Source: Haliangium sp050303215 (lineage in GTDB: Bacteria; Myxococcota_A; Polyangia; Haliangiales; Haliangiaceae). Taken from it: DNA of 64,000 bases. The stretch is from positions 6,757 through 70,756 of the forward strand of contig NZ_JBNLBH010000051.1 of NCBI RefSeq assembly GCF_050303215.1. Direction: 5' to 3'. The notes under the pieces were generated by a model that saw only the letters and a program-made list of their open reading frames with translations, did not search any database and had not been told where the DNA came from. Below are positions 35,945 through 46,771 of this stretch, piece by piece (position 1 is the stretch's first letter; each line of letters opens with the position of its first letter). Made by a program: the position numbers and the translations under genes.

Positions 35945-37924
35945 TTGGTTCCACGCACGGACGGCTATAGACTACTCGGTGGATTGGCCGCTGACGAGGT
36001 GCTGACGCTCGACGCCTTTCGGGCCCGCTACCCGTGGCCCGGCGATACGGGTGTGTCCGGCGTGGTCATCGAGCGCCTGTGGCACTTCGACCTCGATGTG
36101 TCCCCGGCGGCGCTGTGGCCCCACCTCGTGGACACCAGCCGGCTCAATCAGGCCATGGGCATGCCCGAGATGCGGTTCGAGGAGCAGGATGGATGCCTGC
36201 ACGGCAGCGCCGTGTACGGCGGCCGGCGCCACGAGTGGGTGGAGGAGCCCTGGGACTGGGTCAAGGAGCGCTACTTCAGCTCGGTGCGCACGTACCGGCG
36301 CGGCTACCCGCTGCTCAGCCGGTGCATCTTCGAGCTCGAGCCGCACGAGCAAGGGGTGCGGCTGTGGGTGTACTTCGGCTGGGTCGCGCGCGGCCGGCTG
36401 TCGGGCGCGCTCCTGGGCATCGGGGTGCGCCAGCTCGGGCGCGATCTGGCCCGCACCCTGCCCAAGATCGCCGCCCAGGCGGCCGAGAACCACGCCCTCC
36501 GGCGCCGCCTGCGCGCGCCGCCCTCGAGCTTGGACGCCGTGGCCGAGCAGCGCCTCGACGAGGCCCGCACCCACCTGCTCGATCACAGCCTGGCCCCGGT
36601 CGTGGTCGACCGGCTGTTCGATCTCATCCGCAGCGGCGACGACGACGATCTGGTGCGCATCCGGGTGCGGGCGCTGGCCGCGTCCTGGGGCGTCGACGAG
36701 CACGAGTTGCTACAGGTGTGCCTGTACGCCACTCGGGCCGGGGCGCTCGAGATGAGCTGGGACATCCTGTGCCCGCACTGCCGCGGGGTCCGCCAGGAGG
36801 CGCGCACCCTGGGCGAGATCCCGCGCCTGGGGGTGTGCGAGGTCTGCGACATCGACTTCACCACCGACAAGCTCAACGCGGTCGAGATCACCTTCCGGGT
36901 CCCGCCCGCGCTGCGCGACGTGCCCCAGCGCTACTTCTGCAGCGCCGAGGCCTCGACCAAGACCCACATCCAGGTCCAGCGCCGGCTCGAGCCGGGAGCG
37001 CGCGTGTCCATCCCCCTGCGCCTGGCCGCCGGCCGCTATCGCCTGCGCCTACACGGCGAGCGCCGCTATCGCTTCCTCGACGTGCTGCCGCCGCCGCTGC
37101 CGGGCGAGCACGGGGGCGACACCGAGCGCGCCGACGCGCTCACCTGGCGCAGCGCCGGCACCGGCGATCTCACCTGCCGGACCCGCCCCACGCTCACTCT
37201 GGTCAACGACGACGGCCAGCCCCACATCTTCATCCTCGAGGGTGCGTCGTGGTCGGACTTGGCCCTGCGGCCCGAGCGCCTGTTCGCGATGCAGACGTTT
37301 CGCGATCTGTTCTCCGAGGCCTTCCTGGCCGCCGACGTCCAGCTCGCGGTCGGCGAGCAGACCATCTTGTTCACCGACATGGTCGGCTCCACCCGCTTCT
37401 ACGCCCGCTACGGCGACCCCGACGCCTTCATGGCGGTCAAGAAGCACTTCGACGTGATCTACGAGCTCATCGGCGCTCACCGCGGCGCGGTGGTCAAGAC
37501 CATCGGCGACGCCGCCATGGGGGTGTTCGAACGTCCCTTGGACGCGGTCCGCGCCGCCCACCATATCCAGACCTACTTCACGCCCGGGCAAGACGATCCC
37601 CCGATCCGGATCCGCGTCTCGCTCCACCTCGGCCCCTGCATCGCGGTCAAGCTCAACAGCAACATCGACTACTTCGGCACCACCGTGAACCTGGCCGCCA
37701 AGCTGCAAGCGTGCGCCGACGCCGGCGACGTCGCGATGTCCCGAACCGTGATCGACACTCCCGGCGTGCTCGACTACCTGGAAGACCAACGGGCCAAGCT
37801 CGACGAGATCGGCTACCCGATCGACGGCATCGGCCAAGAGGTGCAGGTCTTGATCTGGCACACCTTCGCCGGTCGCCGGACCCTGGGCTCACGCGGCATC
37901 GATGAGCTCGAGCTGCGGGCCTGA
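35945..37924 (+). CDS. Class III nucleotidyl cyclase with SRPBCC and zinc-ribbon-like N-terminus (DUF5939 type)
   Basis: 659 residues. Residues ~30-180 look like an SRPBCC/START lipid-binding fold (RLWHFDLDVSPAALWPHLVDT). A helical part follows, then CPHCRG and CEVCD (~275-300), a four-Cys ribbon. The C-terminal cyclase domain (~474-640) has metal-binding Asp residues in LFTDMVGSTRFY and VVKTIGDAAMGVF and the Asn of the transition-state motif, but the usual Arg is Lys (TTVNLAAKLQ). Predicted to make cAMP/cGMP if active. The start is uncertain (TTG at 35945; GTG at 35999 is an alternative). Confidence 0.78.
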   Translation: MVPRTDGYRLLGGLAADEVLTLDAFRARYPWPGDTGVSGVVIERLWHFDLDVSPAALWPHLVDTSRLNQAMGMPEMRFEEQDGCLHGSAVYGGRRHEWVEEPWDWVKERYFSSVRTYRRGYPLLSRCIFELEPHEQGVRLWVYFGWVARGRLSGALLGIGVRQLGRDLARTLPKIAAQAAENHALRRRLRAPPSSLDAVAEQRLDEARTHLLDHSLAPVVVDRLFDLIRSGDDDDLVRIRVRALAASWGVDEHELLQVCLYATRAGALEMSWDILCPHCRGVRQEARTLGEIPRLGVCEVCDIDFTTDKLNAVEITFRVPPALRDVPQRYFCSAEASTKTHIQVQRRLEPGARVSIPLRLAAGRYRLRLHGERRYRFLDVLPPPLPGEHGGDTERADALTWRSAGTGDLTCRTRPTLTLVNDDGQPHIFILEGASWSDLALRPERLFAMQTFRDLFSEAFLAADVQLAVGEQTILFTDMVGSTRFYARYGDPDAFMAVKKHFDVIYELIGAHRGAVVKTIGDAAMGVFERPLDAVRAAHHIQTYFTPGQDDPPIRIRVSLHLGPCIAVKLNSNIDYFGTTVNLAAKLQACADAGDVAMSRTVIDTPGVLDYLEDQRAKLDEIGYPIDGIGQEVQVLIWHTFAGRRTLGSRGIDELELRA

Positions 37925-37944
37925 GCAGCTCGGGCCCGGGCTCA
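37922..37944. terminator. Dyad spanning both convergent stop codons
   Basis: TGAGC (37922-37926) and GCTCA (37940-37944) flank a CGGGCCCG palindrome. Each outer arm contains one of the two convergent TGA stops. Putative bidirectional terminator. Confidence 0.4.
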
Positions 37945-38664
37945 ACCGGCGTCGACCACCCGGTCGATCCAACCCGCGACGGCGTCGGCGAGCTCGGCCT
38001 GGACCTCGTGCTCGGTCCTCCCGGAGCGCACCAGCACCTTGAACGAGTGATCGCCACCGTCGACCACGTGCAGGGTCGCGCGCGGGCCCAGCGAGGCCAC
38101 CAGCGGGCGGATCAGGGCGAGATCGGCGAGGGGGTCACGGGTGCCCTGGAGGAACAGCATGGGCGCGGTCACCGCGGCGAGGTGGGCGCCGCGCTCGCTC
38201 CCGGGCCGACCCGCCGGGTGCAACGGAAAGCCCAAGAACACCAGCCCCCGCACCGCGGGGTGGGACGCGGCGGCCATGAGTTGGGAGCTCATGCGACCGC
38301 CCATGGACTTGCCGCCGGCGACCAGCGGCAGGCTGGGGTAGCGGGAGTGGGCGGCGTCGATGGCGGCGCGCACCGTGGCGAGGAGGGTCGCGGGCGGATC
38401 GGGGCGACGCTTGCCGGCCTCGGTGTACGGAAACTGGAACCGAAAGCTGCCCACGCCGCGCTTGGCCAAGCCCGCGCACACCGCCTCGAGGAAGGGGTGG
38501 TCCATGCCGGCCCCGGCGCCGTGGGCCAGGACGTACAGCGCGCGCGCGCCGGGCGGCACCCGCGACCGGGTGGACACCGCGCCGATGCGCTCACTCACCA
38601 CCACGGGCAGGTCGGCGCTGGGCTCGGGCACCGTGCGCGATCGGGAACGAGGGAGGAAACCCAT
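37942..38664 (-). CDS. Alpha/beta hydrolase of the KANL3/Tex30-like group
   Basis: 240 residues. Nucleophile elbow GGKSMGGRM (~119), AHGAGAGMDHPF oxyanion-side motif, acid in LQGTRDPLAD and His in VDGGDHSFK, so the catalytic triad is complete. Family members are uncharacterised dienelactone-hydrolase-like proteins. No signal peptide. ATG at 38664 is preferred; an in-frame upstream extension to 38715 would add 17 residues. Confidence 0.75.
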   Translation of the reverse strand: MGFLPRSRSRTVPEPSADLPVVVSERIGAVSTRSRVPPGARALYVLAHGAGAGMDHPFLEAVCAGLAKRGVGSFRFQFPYTEAGKRRPDPPATLLATVRAAIDAAHSRYPSLPLVAGGKSMGGRMSSQLMAAASHPAVRGLVFLGFPLHPAGRPGSERGAHLAAVTAPMLFLQGTRDPLADLALIRPLVASLGPRATLHVVDGGDHSFKVLVRSGRTEHEVQAELADAVAGWIDRVVDAG

Positions 38665-38798
38665 GCCGGCAGGGTACGCCGAAACCCTGACCGCACGCGA
38701 GGGCCGCAGCGGCATCGACCCGTGGGCGGGCGCGGGCGGCCCGATCGGCCGTGCGCAGATGGCTTGACAGTCAGGATCGAGCCGAGGACAGTGGAGGC

Positions 38799-39635
<837 letters not shown>

Positions 39636-39826
39636 GCGGGGAATACCGCAAGCTCACCCGCCAACGCGGGTGAGCGGGGAGTACCGTAAGCTCACCCGCC
39701 AACGCGGGTGCCGCTGCGGGCGACCCGGTGGGGCGATTTTTTCGACATGGGCTGTCGTGGACGCCCGGAGTCGTTCGTCTGGTTCACGAGGCCCGAGGTG
39801 ACGGGCCCGCAACCCAGGAGAACATC

Positions 39827-40162
39827 ATGTCCAAAGCATTCGTCTGGTTCCACAACAGCAGCAGCAAGCCCAATGAATCCGTCGCCTTCTACGAGTCCCT
39901 CTTGGACTGGCGGCGCGCCGACGGGCCGCCCGGAATGACCATGCTCGCGGGCGACGACGGCCCCTTCGCCGCGGTCGGCGGGGACGACAGCGTGGTCGGC
40001 TGGATCCCCTTTGCCCAGGTGGCCGACGTCGACGCCGCGACCCAGAAGGCCGAGTCGCTCGGGGCCACGGTCATCAAGGCCAAGACCCGAGGGCCGGCGG
40101 GGGAGTTCTCGATCGTGCGCGACCCCGGCGGCGCGGCCGTGGCGCTGTGGCAGAAGGCCTGA
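39827..40162 (+). CDS. VOC (glyoxalase/bleomycin-resistance) superfamily protein
   Basis: 111 residues. Strand-helix pattern of a single VOC half-domain pair: FVWFHNSSSKPNESVAFYESLLDW at the start and EFSIVRDPGGAAVALWQK at the end (the DPxGxxxxLW end motif). AGGAG sits 7 bases before the ATG. Specific reaction unknown. Confidence 0.8.
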   Translation: MSKAFVWFHNSSSKPNESVAFYESLLDWRRADGPPGMTMLAGDDGPFAAVGGDDSVVGWIPFAQVADVDAATQKAESLGATVIKAKTRGPAGEFSIVRDPGGAAVALWQKA

Positions 40163-40201
40163 GCGCGGCGGTGCCCCTCCCTGTCCGAGCCCGATCCCGC
40201 T

Positions 40202-40214
40202 ATGGTGACACCAT
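40202..40214. promoter_or_regulatory. Perfect inverted repeat upstream of the YCII-ECF operon
   Basis: ATGGTG-A-CACCAT, 82 bp before the YCII-like gene. Candidate regulator-binding site; no sigma70 boxes are obvious. Confidence 0.35.
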
Positions 40215-40295
40215 GGTCTGCACCAGCGTGAACCGCACCCGCGCGCGCGCCGTCACGGCCGAGCCTCGGATCTTGGACACCGCGGAGGTCGGGCC

Positions 40296-40658
40296 GTGAC
40301 GGCGAAGGCCACCTACGCGCTGCTCATTTATCGCACCGCGCCGCACGAGCCCGCCCCTGCCGACTCGGCGCAGGTGCTGGCGCACCACAAGGCCCTGCAG
40401 CAGGAGGCCGCGGGGCGGGGCGATCTGCACGCCGTCGCCCGGCTCGACGACGCCGTTCGGGCCAAGACGGTGCGCGCCCACGCCGGCGTGCACGACGTGA
40501 CCGACGGCCCCTACATCGACACCAAGGAGTGGCTGGTGGGCTTCTACGTCGTCGACTGCGCGGACGAGGAAGAGGCGCTCGCGCGGGCCCGGTCCATCTG
40601 TCCGATCGAGGACCACGCCATCGAGGTGCGGCCGGTGACCTGGCGCTGGTGCCCGTGA
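40296..40658 (+). CDS. YCII-related (DGPF-domain) protein
   Basis: 120 residues. MTAKATYALLIY start and the family's DGPYIDTKEWLVGFYVVDC motif. DGPF proteins are regularly encoded beside ECF42-type sigma factors, exactly as here: its TGA overlaps the next gene's ATG (TGATG). Role in signalling unknown. GTG start with GGAGG 7 bases upstream. Confidence 0.85.
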   Translation: MTAKATYALLIYRTAPHEPAPADSAQVLAHHKALQQEAAGRGDLHAVARLDDAVRAKTVRAHAGVHDVTDGPYIDTKEWLVGFYVVDCADEEEALARARSICPIEDHAIEVRPVTWRWCP

Positions 40659-41914
40659 TGGAGGCCACCGCCGACCTGCTCCGGCGGATGTATCCCCAGG
40701 TCCTGGCCCGCACCCTCAGCTTCACCCGCAACCTGCCCGAGGCCGAGGACGCCGTCCAGGAGGCTGTGGTGCGCGCGCTGTCGACGTGGCCGGAGCGGGG
40801 CAGGCCCGACGCGCCGGCGGCGTGGCTTCAGACGGTCGCGTGCAACCTGCACCGCGACCGCCTACGTCGCCGCAAGTGGGAGACGCCGGAGAACGACGCG
40901 CTCGACACCCTGGCCGGGATGAGCCCGTGGATGGGGACCGCCGTGGGTCACCCCGCGATCGCGCGGGGGTGGAAGGACGAGCTGCTGCGGCTCGTGTTCG
41001 CGTGCTGTCACCCGGCGCTCGAGCCCGGCGAGAGCGCGGCGCTGTGCCTGGCCACCGTGGTCGGGATGTCGACCGCGGAGGTCGCGCTCGCCTTCGTCGC
41101 GGAGCCGCGCGCCATGGAGCAACGGCTGACCCGAGCCCGGCGCCGACTCCGACAGCGCGGAGATGCCGAGGGCACGACCCCGGAGCGATCGCGCGAACGG
41201 CTCGGCGCGGTGCTCCGGGTCATCCACTTGCTGTTCAACGAGGGCTACTGGTCGAGCGATGACGGCGCCCCCATCCGCGCCGAACCGTGCCGGCTGGCCA
41301 TCGGCCTGGCCCACTCCCTGGCCGACGCGTTCCCGCGCGAGCCCGAGGTCCTGGGCCTGCTGGCGCTGCTCATGCTACACGACGCGCGCCGCGGCGCCCG
41401 GTTGAGCCCGAGCGGCGACCCCATCCCCCTGCCCGAGCAGGATCGGACCCGCTGGGACCACGCCGCCATCGCCGAGGCGACCCGGCTCCTCGACGCCGCG
41501 CTGGCCCTATCCCAGCCCGGGCCGATGCAGATCGAGGCCGCGATTTCGGCCATTCACTGCCGGACCTCGTGCGCGGCCGACACCGACTGGGAGCAGATCG
41601 CCACCCTCTACGAGCGGCTGGAGGAGCTGCGGCCAACCCCGGCCGTGCGCGTGAACCGAGCCTTCGCGGTGGCGCGGGCGGAGGGCCCCGAGGTCGGGCT
41701 CGCGGTGCTGGAGGACACCAGCACCGTCGACGCCACCGGCTATCCCTACGTGCACCTGGTGCGCGGCGCCCTGCTGGCGGAGTTGGGGCGGGTCGACGCG
41801 GCCCGGGCCAGCCTACACGAGGCCCATCGGCGCGCGCGCAACCAGGCCGAGCGGGCCCAGATCGAAGCCCGGCTGGCGCGCCTGCCGGCCGCGCCGAGCG
41901 ACACCGACACCTGA
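40658..41914 (+). CDS. ECF sigma factor with C-terminal TPR-like extension (ECF42 type)
   Basis: 418 residues. Region 2: LLRRMYPQVLARTLSFTRNLPEAEDAVQEAVVRAL with AAWLQTVACNLHRDRLRRR. Region 4: CATVVGMSTAEVALAFVAEPRAMEQRL. A ~230-residue helical TPR-like tail (DUF6596-like; LYERLEELRPTPAVRVNRAFAVARAEG) follows, required in characterised members. No anti-sigma factor is adjacent, as is usual for this group. Cotranslated with the YCII protein. Confidence 0.88.
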   Translation: MEATADLLRRMYPQVLARTLSFTRNLPEAEDAVQEAVVRALSTWPERGRPDAPAAWLQTVACNLHRDRLRRRKWETPENDALDTLAGMSPWMGTAVGHPAIARGWKDELLRLVFACCHPALEPGESAALCLATVVGMSTAEVALAFVAEPRAMEQRLTRARRRLRQRGDAEGTTPERSRERLGAVLRVIHLLFNEGYWSSDDGAPIRAEPCRLAIGLAHSLADAFPREPEVLGLLALLMLHDARRGARLSPSGDPIPLPEQDRTRWDHAAIAEATRLLDAALALSQPGPMQIEAAISAIHCRTSCAADTDWEQIATLYERLEELRPTPAVRVNRAFAVARAEGPEVGLAVLEDTSTVDATGYPYVHLVRGALLAELGRVDAARASLHEAHRRARNQAERAQIEARLARLPAAPSDTDT

Positions 41915-41970
41915 GCCGCGAGGGCACTCGCCACCCGCGGTCTCGGCCGCGGAGCCTCAGCGTTCTTGCA

Positions 41971-43239
41971 TCAGCCTCGTTGGGCCAGCCCCAGGACCAC
42001 GTCGAGCAGCACGTTGGCGCCGTTGGCGCACTGGGTCTCGGTCGACAGCTCGCGCGGGTTGTGGCTGATGCCATCGTATTCACCGGGCACGAAGATCATG
42101 CCGGTGGGGCACACCGCGGCCATCTCTTGGGCGTCGTGGCCCGCGCCCGACACGATCGACTGCTGGCGCAGGCCGCGCCGGGTGGCGGACTCGGCGACCC
42201 GGGCCTGGACCTCGGGCGCGAACCCGACCGGCTGGGTGTGCGCGGTCCGGTGCCAGTTCACGCGCACTCCTTCTTCTTCGGACACACGGCCGTAGAACGC
42301 GATGATGTCGCGCTCGGCGCGGGTGAGGGCGTCGCCGTCGTGGTTGCGCAGATCGACCGTGGCCAGGCACCTCGAGGGCACCACGTTGATGATGCCGGGG
42401 TGGTTGTGGATGCGGCCCATGGTGGCCAGGAAGTGGCCGTAGTCTCCGTCGGCGATCATGCGCCGCAGCTCGAGCTGGATGCGCGCGCTGGCCACCCCGG
42501 GGTCGCGGCGCAGGGCCATGGGCGTGGTCCCGGCGTGGGCTGAGCGGCCCTCGATGGTCAGCTCGTGCCAGCAGATGCCCTGCACCCCCGACACCACCCC
42601 GACCTCACAGCCGGCCGCGGCCAGGATCGGGCCCTGCTCGATGTGCAGCTCCACGTAGGCGTGGGGGGGCCGGAAGCGCTCCGCCGCCTCGCCCAGGAAC
42701 CCGATCGCGGCCAGCTCGTCGCGCACGCTCTTGCCGTCGCGGTCGGTGAGCGCGTAGGCGTCCTCGAGCAGAATCCGCCCCGTCGCCACCGCGCTGCCCA
42801 GCATGTCGGTGCCGAAACGAGCCCCCTCCTCCTCGGTGAAGAAGGCCACCACCAGCGGCCGCTGGGTCTCCACCTTGCGCTCGTTCAAGCACCTGATCAC
42901 CTCCAGGCCGGCGAGCACGCCCAGGCAGCCGTCGAAGCGGCCCGCGGTCGGTACCGAGTCGATGTGCGAGCCGATCATGACCGGGGGCAAGGCGTTGTCC
43001 CGGCCCGACCGGCGCGCGAACACGTTCCCGATATGGTCCACCGTGATGGCGAGCCCCAGCTCCTCCATCCACGTCCTCACCAGCCGCCGGCCCTCACCGT
43101 CCGCGGGCGTGAGCGCCAGCCGGTTGACCCCGAACAGGCCCAGGGCGTCGTCGTAGTAGCGGCCCACCTGGCCCAGGGCATCGAGCGCGGCGTATAGACG
43201 CCCTGCGTCAATGGACAGTTCGGCACCGACGGTCGACAT
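41971..43239 (-). CDS. M20-family amidohydrolase (N-carbamoyl-L-amino-acid hydrolase/allantoate amidohydrolase)
   Basis: 422 residues, the usual length. Metal ligands and catalytic residues: GSHIDSVPTAGRFDGCLG, FTEEEGARFG, ELHIEQGP and C-terminal ISHNPRE. A lid/dimerisation domain lies at AHAGTTPMALRRDP. Hydrolyses a ureido/carbamoyl amide in pyrimidine, hydantoin or allantoin degradation; the substrate cannot be fixed from sequence. It stands alone: no ureidoglycolate or hydantoinase genes are adjacent. Confidence 0.85.
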   Translation of the reverse strand: MSTVGAELSIDAGRLYAALDALGQVGRYYDDALGLFGVNRLALTPADGEGRRLVRTWMEELGLAITVDHIGNVFARRSGRDNALPPVMIGSHIDSVPTAGRFDGCLGVLAGLEVIRCLNERKVETQRPLVVAFFTEEEGARFGTDMLGSAVATGRILLEDAYALTDRDGKSVRDELAAIGFLGEAAERFRPPHAYVELHIEQGPILAAAGCEVGVVSGVQGICWHELTIEGRSAHAGTTPMALRRDPGVASARIQLELRRMIADGDYGHFLATMGRIHNHPGIINVVPSRCLATVDLRNHDGDALTRAERDIIAFYGRVSEEEGVRVNWHRTAHTQPVGFAPEVQARVAESATRRGLRQQSIVSGAGHDAQEMAAVCPTGMIFVPGEYDGISHNPRELSTETQCANGANVLLDVVLGLAQRG

Positions 43240-43326
43240 GCTTCCAGTATCGAAGCCTCGCGGGATTTGTCCACCGTTGTCGCCACCGGCGTGGCGAAAT
43301 CGACAGGTCGTCCGGCCTGCGCCCGC

Positions 43327-45282
<1,956 letters not shown>

Positions 45283-45398
45283 CGGTCGCCAGCATCCTAC
45301 ACCGACCGGGCGGCCCCGAGAACCGGCACGAGCCGGGCTGGGCCGCGCCGGCCCTGGGGCGGCCGGCGGGCGGCCGGCGGGCGACCGTCGCGAGCGGC

Positions 45399-46598
45399 TC
45401 AGTCGTCGAGGCAGCGCAGGATCTCGCGCGCGATGACCACCCGCTGGATCTCGCTGGTGCCCTCGTAGATGCGCGTGACCCGGGCGTCGCGGTACAGGCG
45501 CTCGATCGCGTACTCGCGCGAGTAGCCGTAGCCGCCGTGGAGCTGGAGCATGTCGTCGACCGCCTTGTGGGCGGCCTCGGTGGCGAACATCTTGGCCATG
45601 CTCGACTCCATCGGGGCCCGGCCGTGGCTGTCGAGCAGCAGGGCCGCGCGCAGGCTCAGCAGCCAGGCGGCGTCGAGCTGGGTGCGGACGTCGGCGAGCA
45701 CGAACTGAGAGTTCTGGAAGTCGGCCACCCGGCGCCCAAAGGCCTTGCGCTGGCCGGCGTAGGCCAGCCCCTCGGCGAAGGCGCGCTCGCCGATGCCCAG
45801 GCTCAACCCGGCGATGCCGACCCGACCGGCGCCGAGGGCGCTCAGGGCGATGCCGTAGCCGCGCCCGGGCGCGCCGACGAGGTTCTCGGCCGGCACCCGG
45901 CAGTCCTCGAAGAACAGCGCCACCGTGCCCGAGGCCCGCTGGCCCATCTTGTCCTCCTCGCGGCCGATGGTGAGCCCGGGCGTGCCGCGCTCGACCACGA
46001 AGCAGGAGATGCCGCCGGAGCCGGTGGGGGCCGGGCCGTCCGCGGGCACGACCCGCGCGAACACCACGTGGGCGCCGGCGTAGGCCCCGCTGGTGATCCA
46101 CATCTTGGAGCCGTTCAGCACGTAGCTGTCGCCGTCCTTCACCGCGGTGGTGGTCAGCGCGGCCGCGTCCGAGCCGGAGTGGGGCTCGCTGAGCGCGAAG
46201 CTCAACGGCCCCAGCTCGCCGTCGGCGTAGGGTCGGAGCCAGCGCTCGCGCTGCTCGGGGCTGCCGTGCTGGGCCACGATGTAGGCCGCCATGTTGCTCG
46301 AGCTGAGGACCACGGCCGTGGACGCGCACGACTCGGCGATGCCCTCAATGGCCAGCAGGTAGCCGACGTTGTCGGTGCCGACGCCGCCGTCCTCGCTCGC
46401 CACCTTCATCGCCAACAGCCCCATCTCGGCCAGGGCGCCCATGAACTCCATGGGGAAGGTGCCGTCGTGGTCGCGCGCGGCCGCGCCCGGGGCCAGCCGA
46501 TCGCGCCCAAAGCTGCGCGCGCTGTCGCCGATGAGCAACTGCTCCTCGGTCAAGGGAAGGCCCAGCCGCCGCGCGGGCTGCTCTGCCGGATTCAACAT
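45399..46598 (-). CDS. Acyl-CoA dehydrogenase (short/medium chain type)
   Basis: 399 residues. LSEPHSGSDAAAL and VLNGSKMWITSG motifs. The C-terminal catalytic Glu is in YEGTSEIQR, the classical position, unlike the other family member at 30520. AGGAG about 6 bases before the ATG. Divergent from the di-haem lipoprotein. Likely in beta-oxidation or branched-chain degradation. Confidence 0.88.
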   Translation of the reverse strand: MLNPAEQPARRLGLPLTEEQLLIGDSARSFGRDRLAPGAAARDHDGTFPMEFMGALAEMGLLAMKVASEDGGVGTDNVGYLLAIEGIAESCASTAVVLSSSNMAAYIVAQHGSPEQRERWLRPYADGELGPLSFALSEPHSGSDAAALTTTAVKDGDSYVLNGSKMWITSGAYAGAHVVFARVVPADGPAPTGSGGISCFVVERGTPGLTIGREEDKMGQRASGTVALFFEDCRVPAENLVGAPGRGYGIALSALGAGRVGIAGLSLGIGERAFAEGLAYAGQRKAFGRRVADFQNSQFVLADVRTQLDAAWLLSLRAALLLDSHGRAPMESSMAKMFATEAAHKAVDDMLQLHGGYGYSREYAIERLYRDARVTRIYEGTSEIQRVVIAREILRCLDD

Positions 46599-46771
46599 CG
46601 AGCTCTCCTGAGTGGGTCGGGGTTTTGGGACACGCGACCGGCCGCTGTCGACGAGGGTCGGCCGGTGGCTGGCGAGGCGCGCAGGCGGGCGAGCGCCCAA
46701 CGCGGTGCTATCGTAGCCCGGCCGACACCTCGCGTGTCAGGGTCTAGCAAGAACATGCTCGGTTCGCAGTC

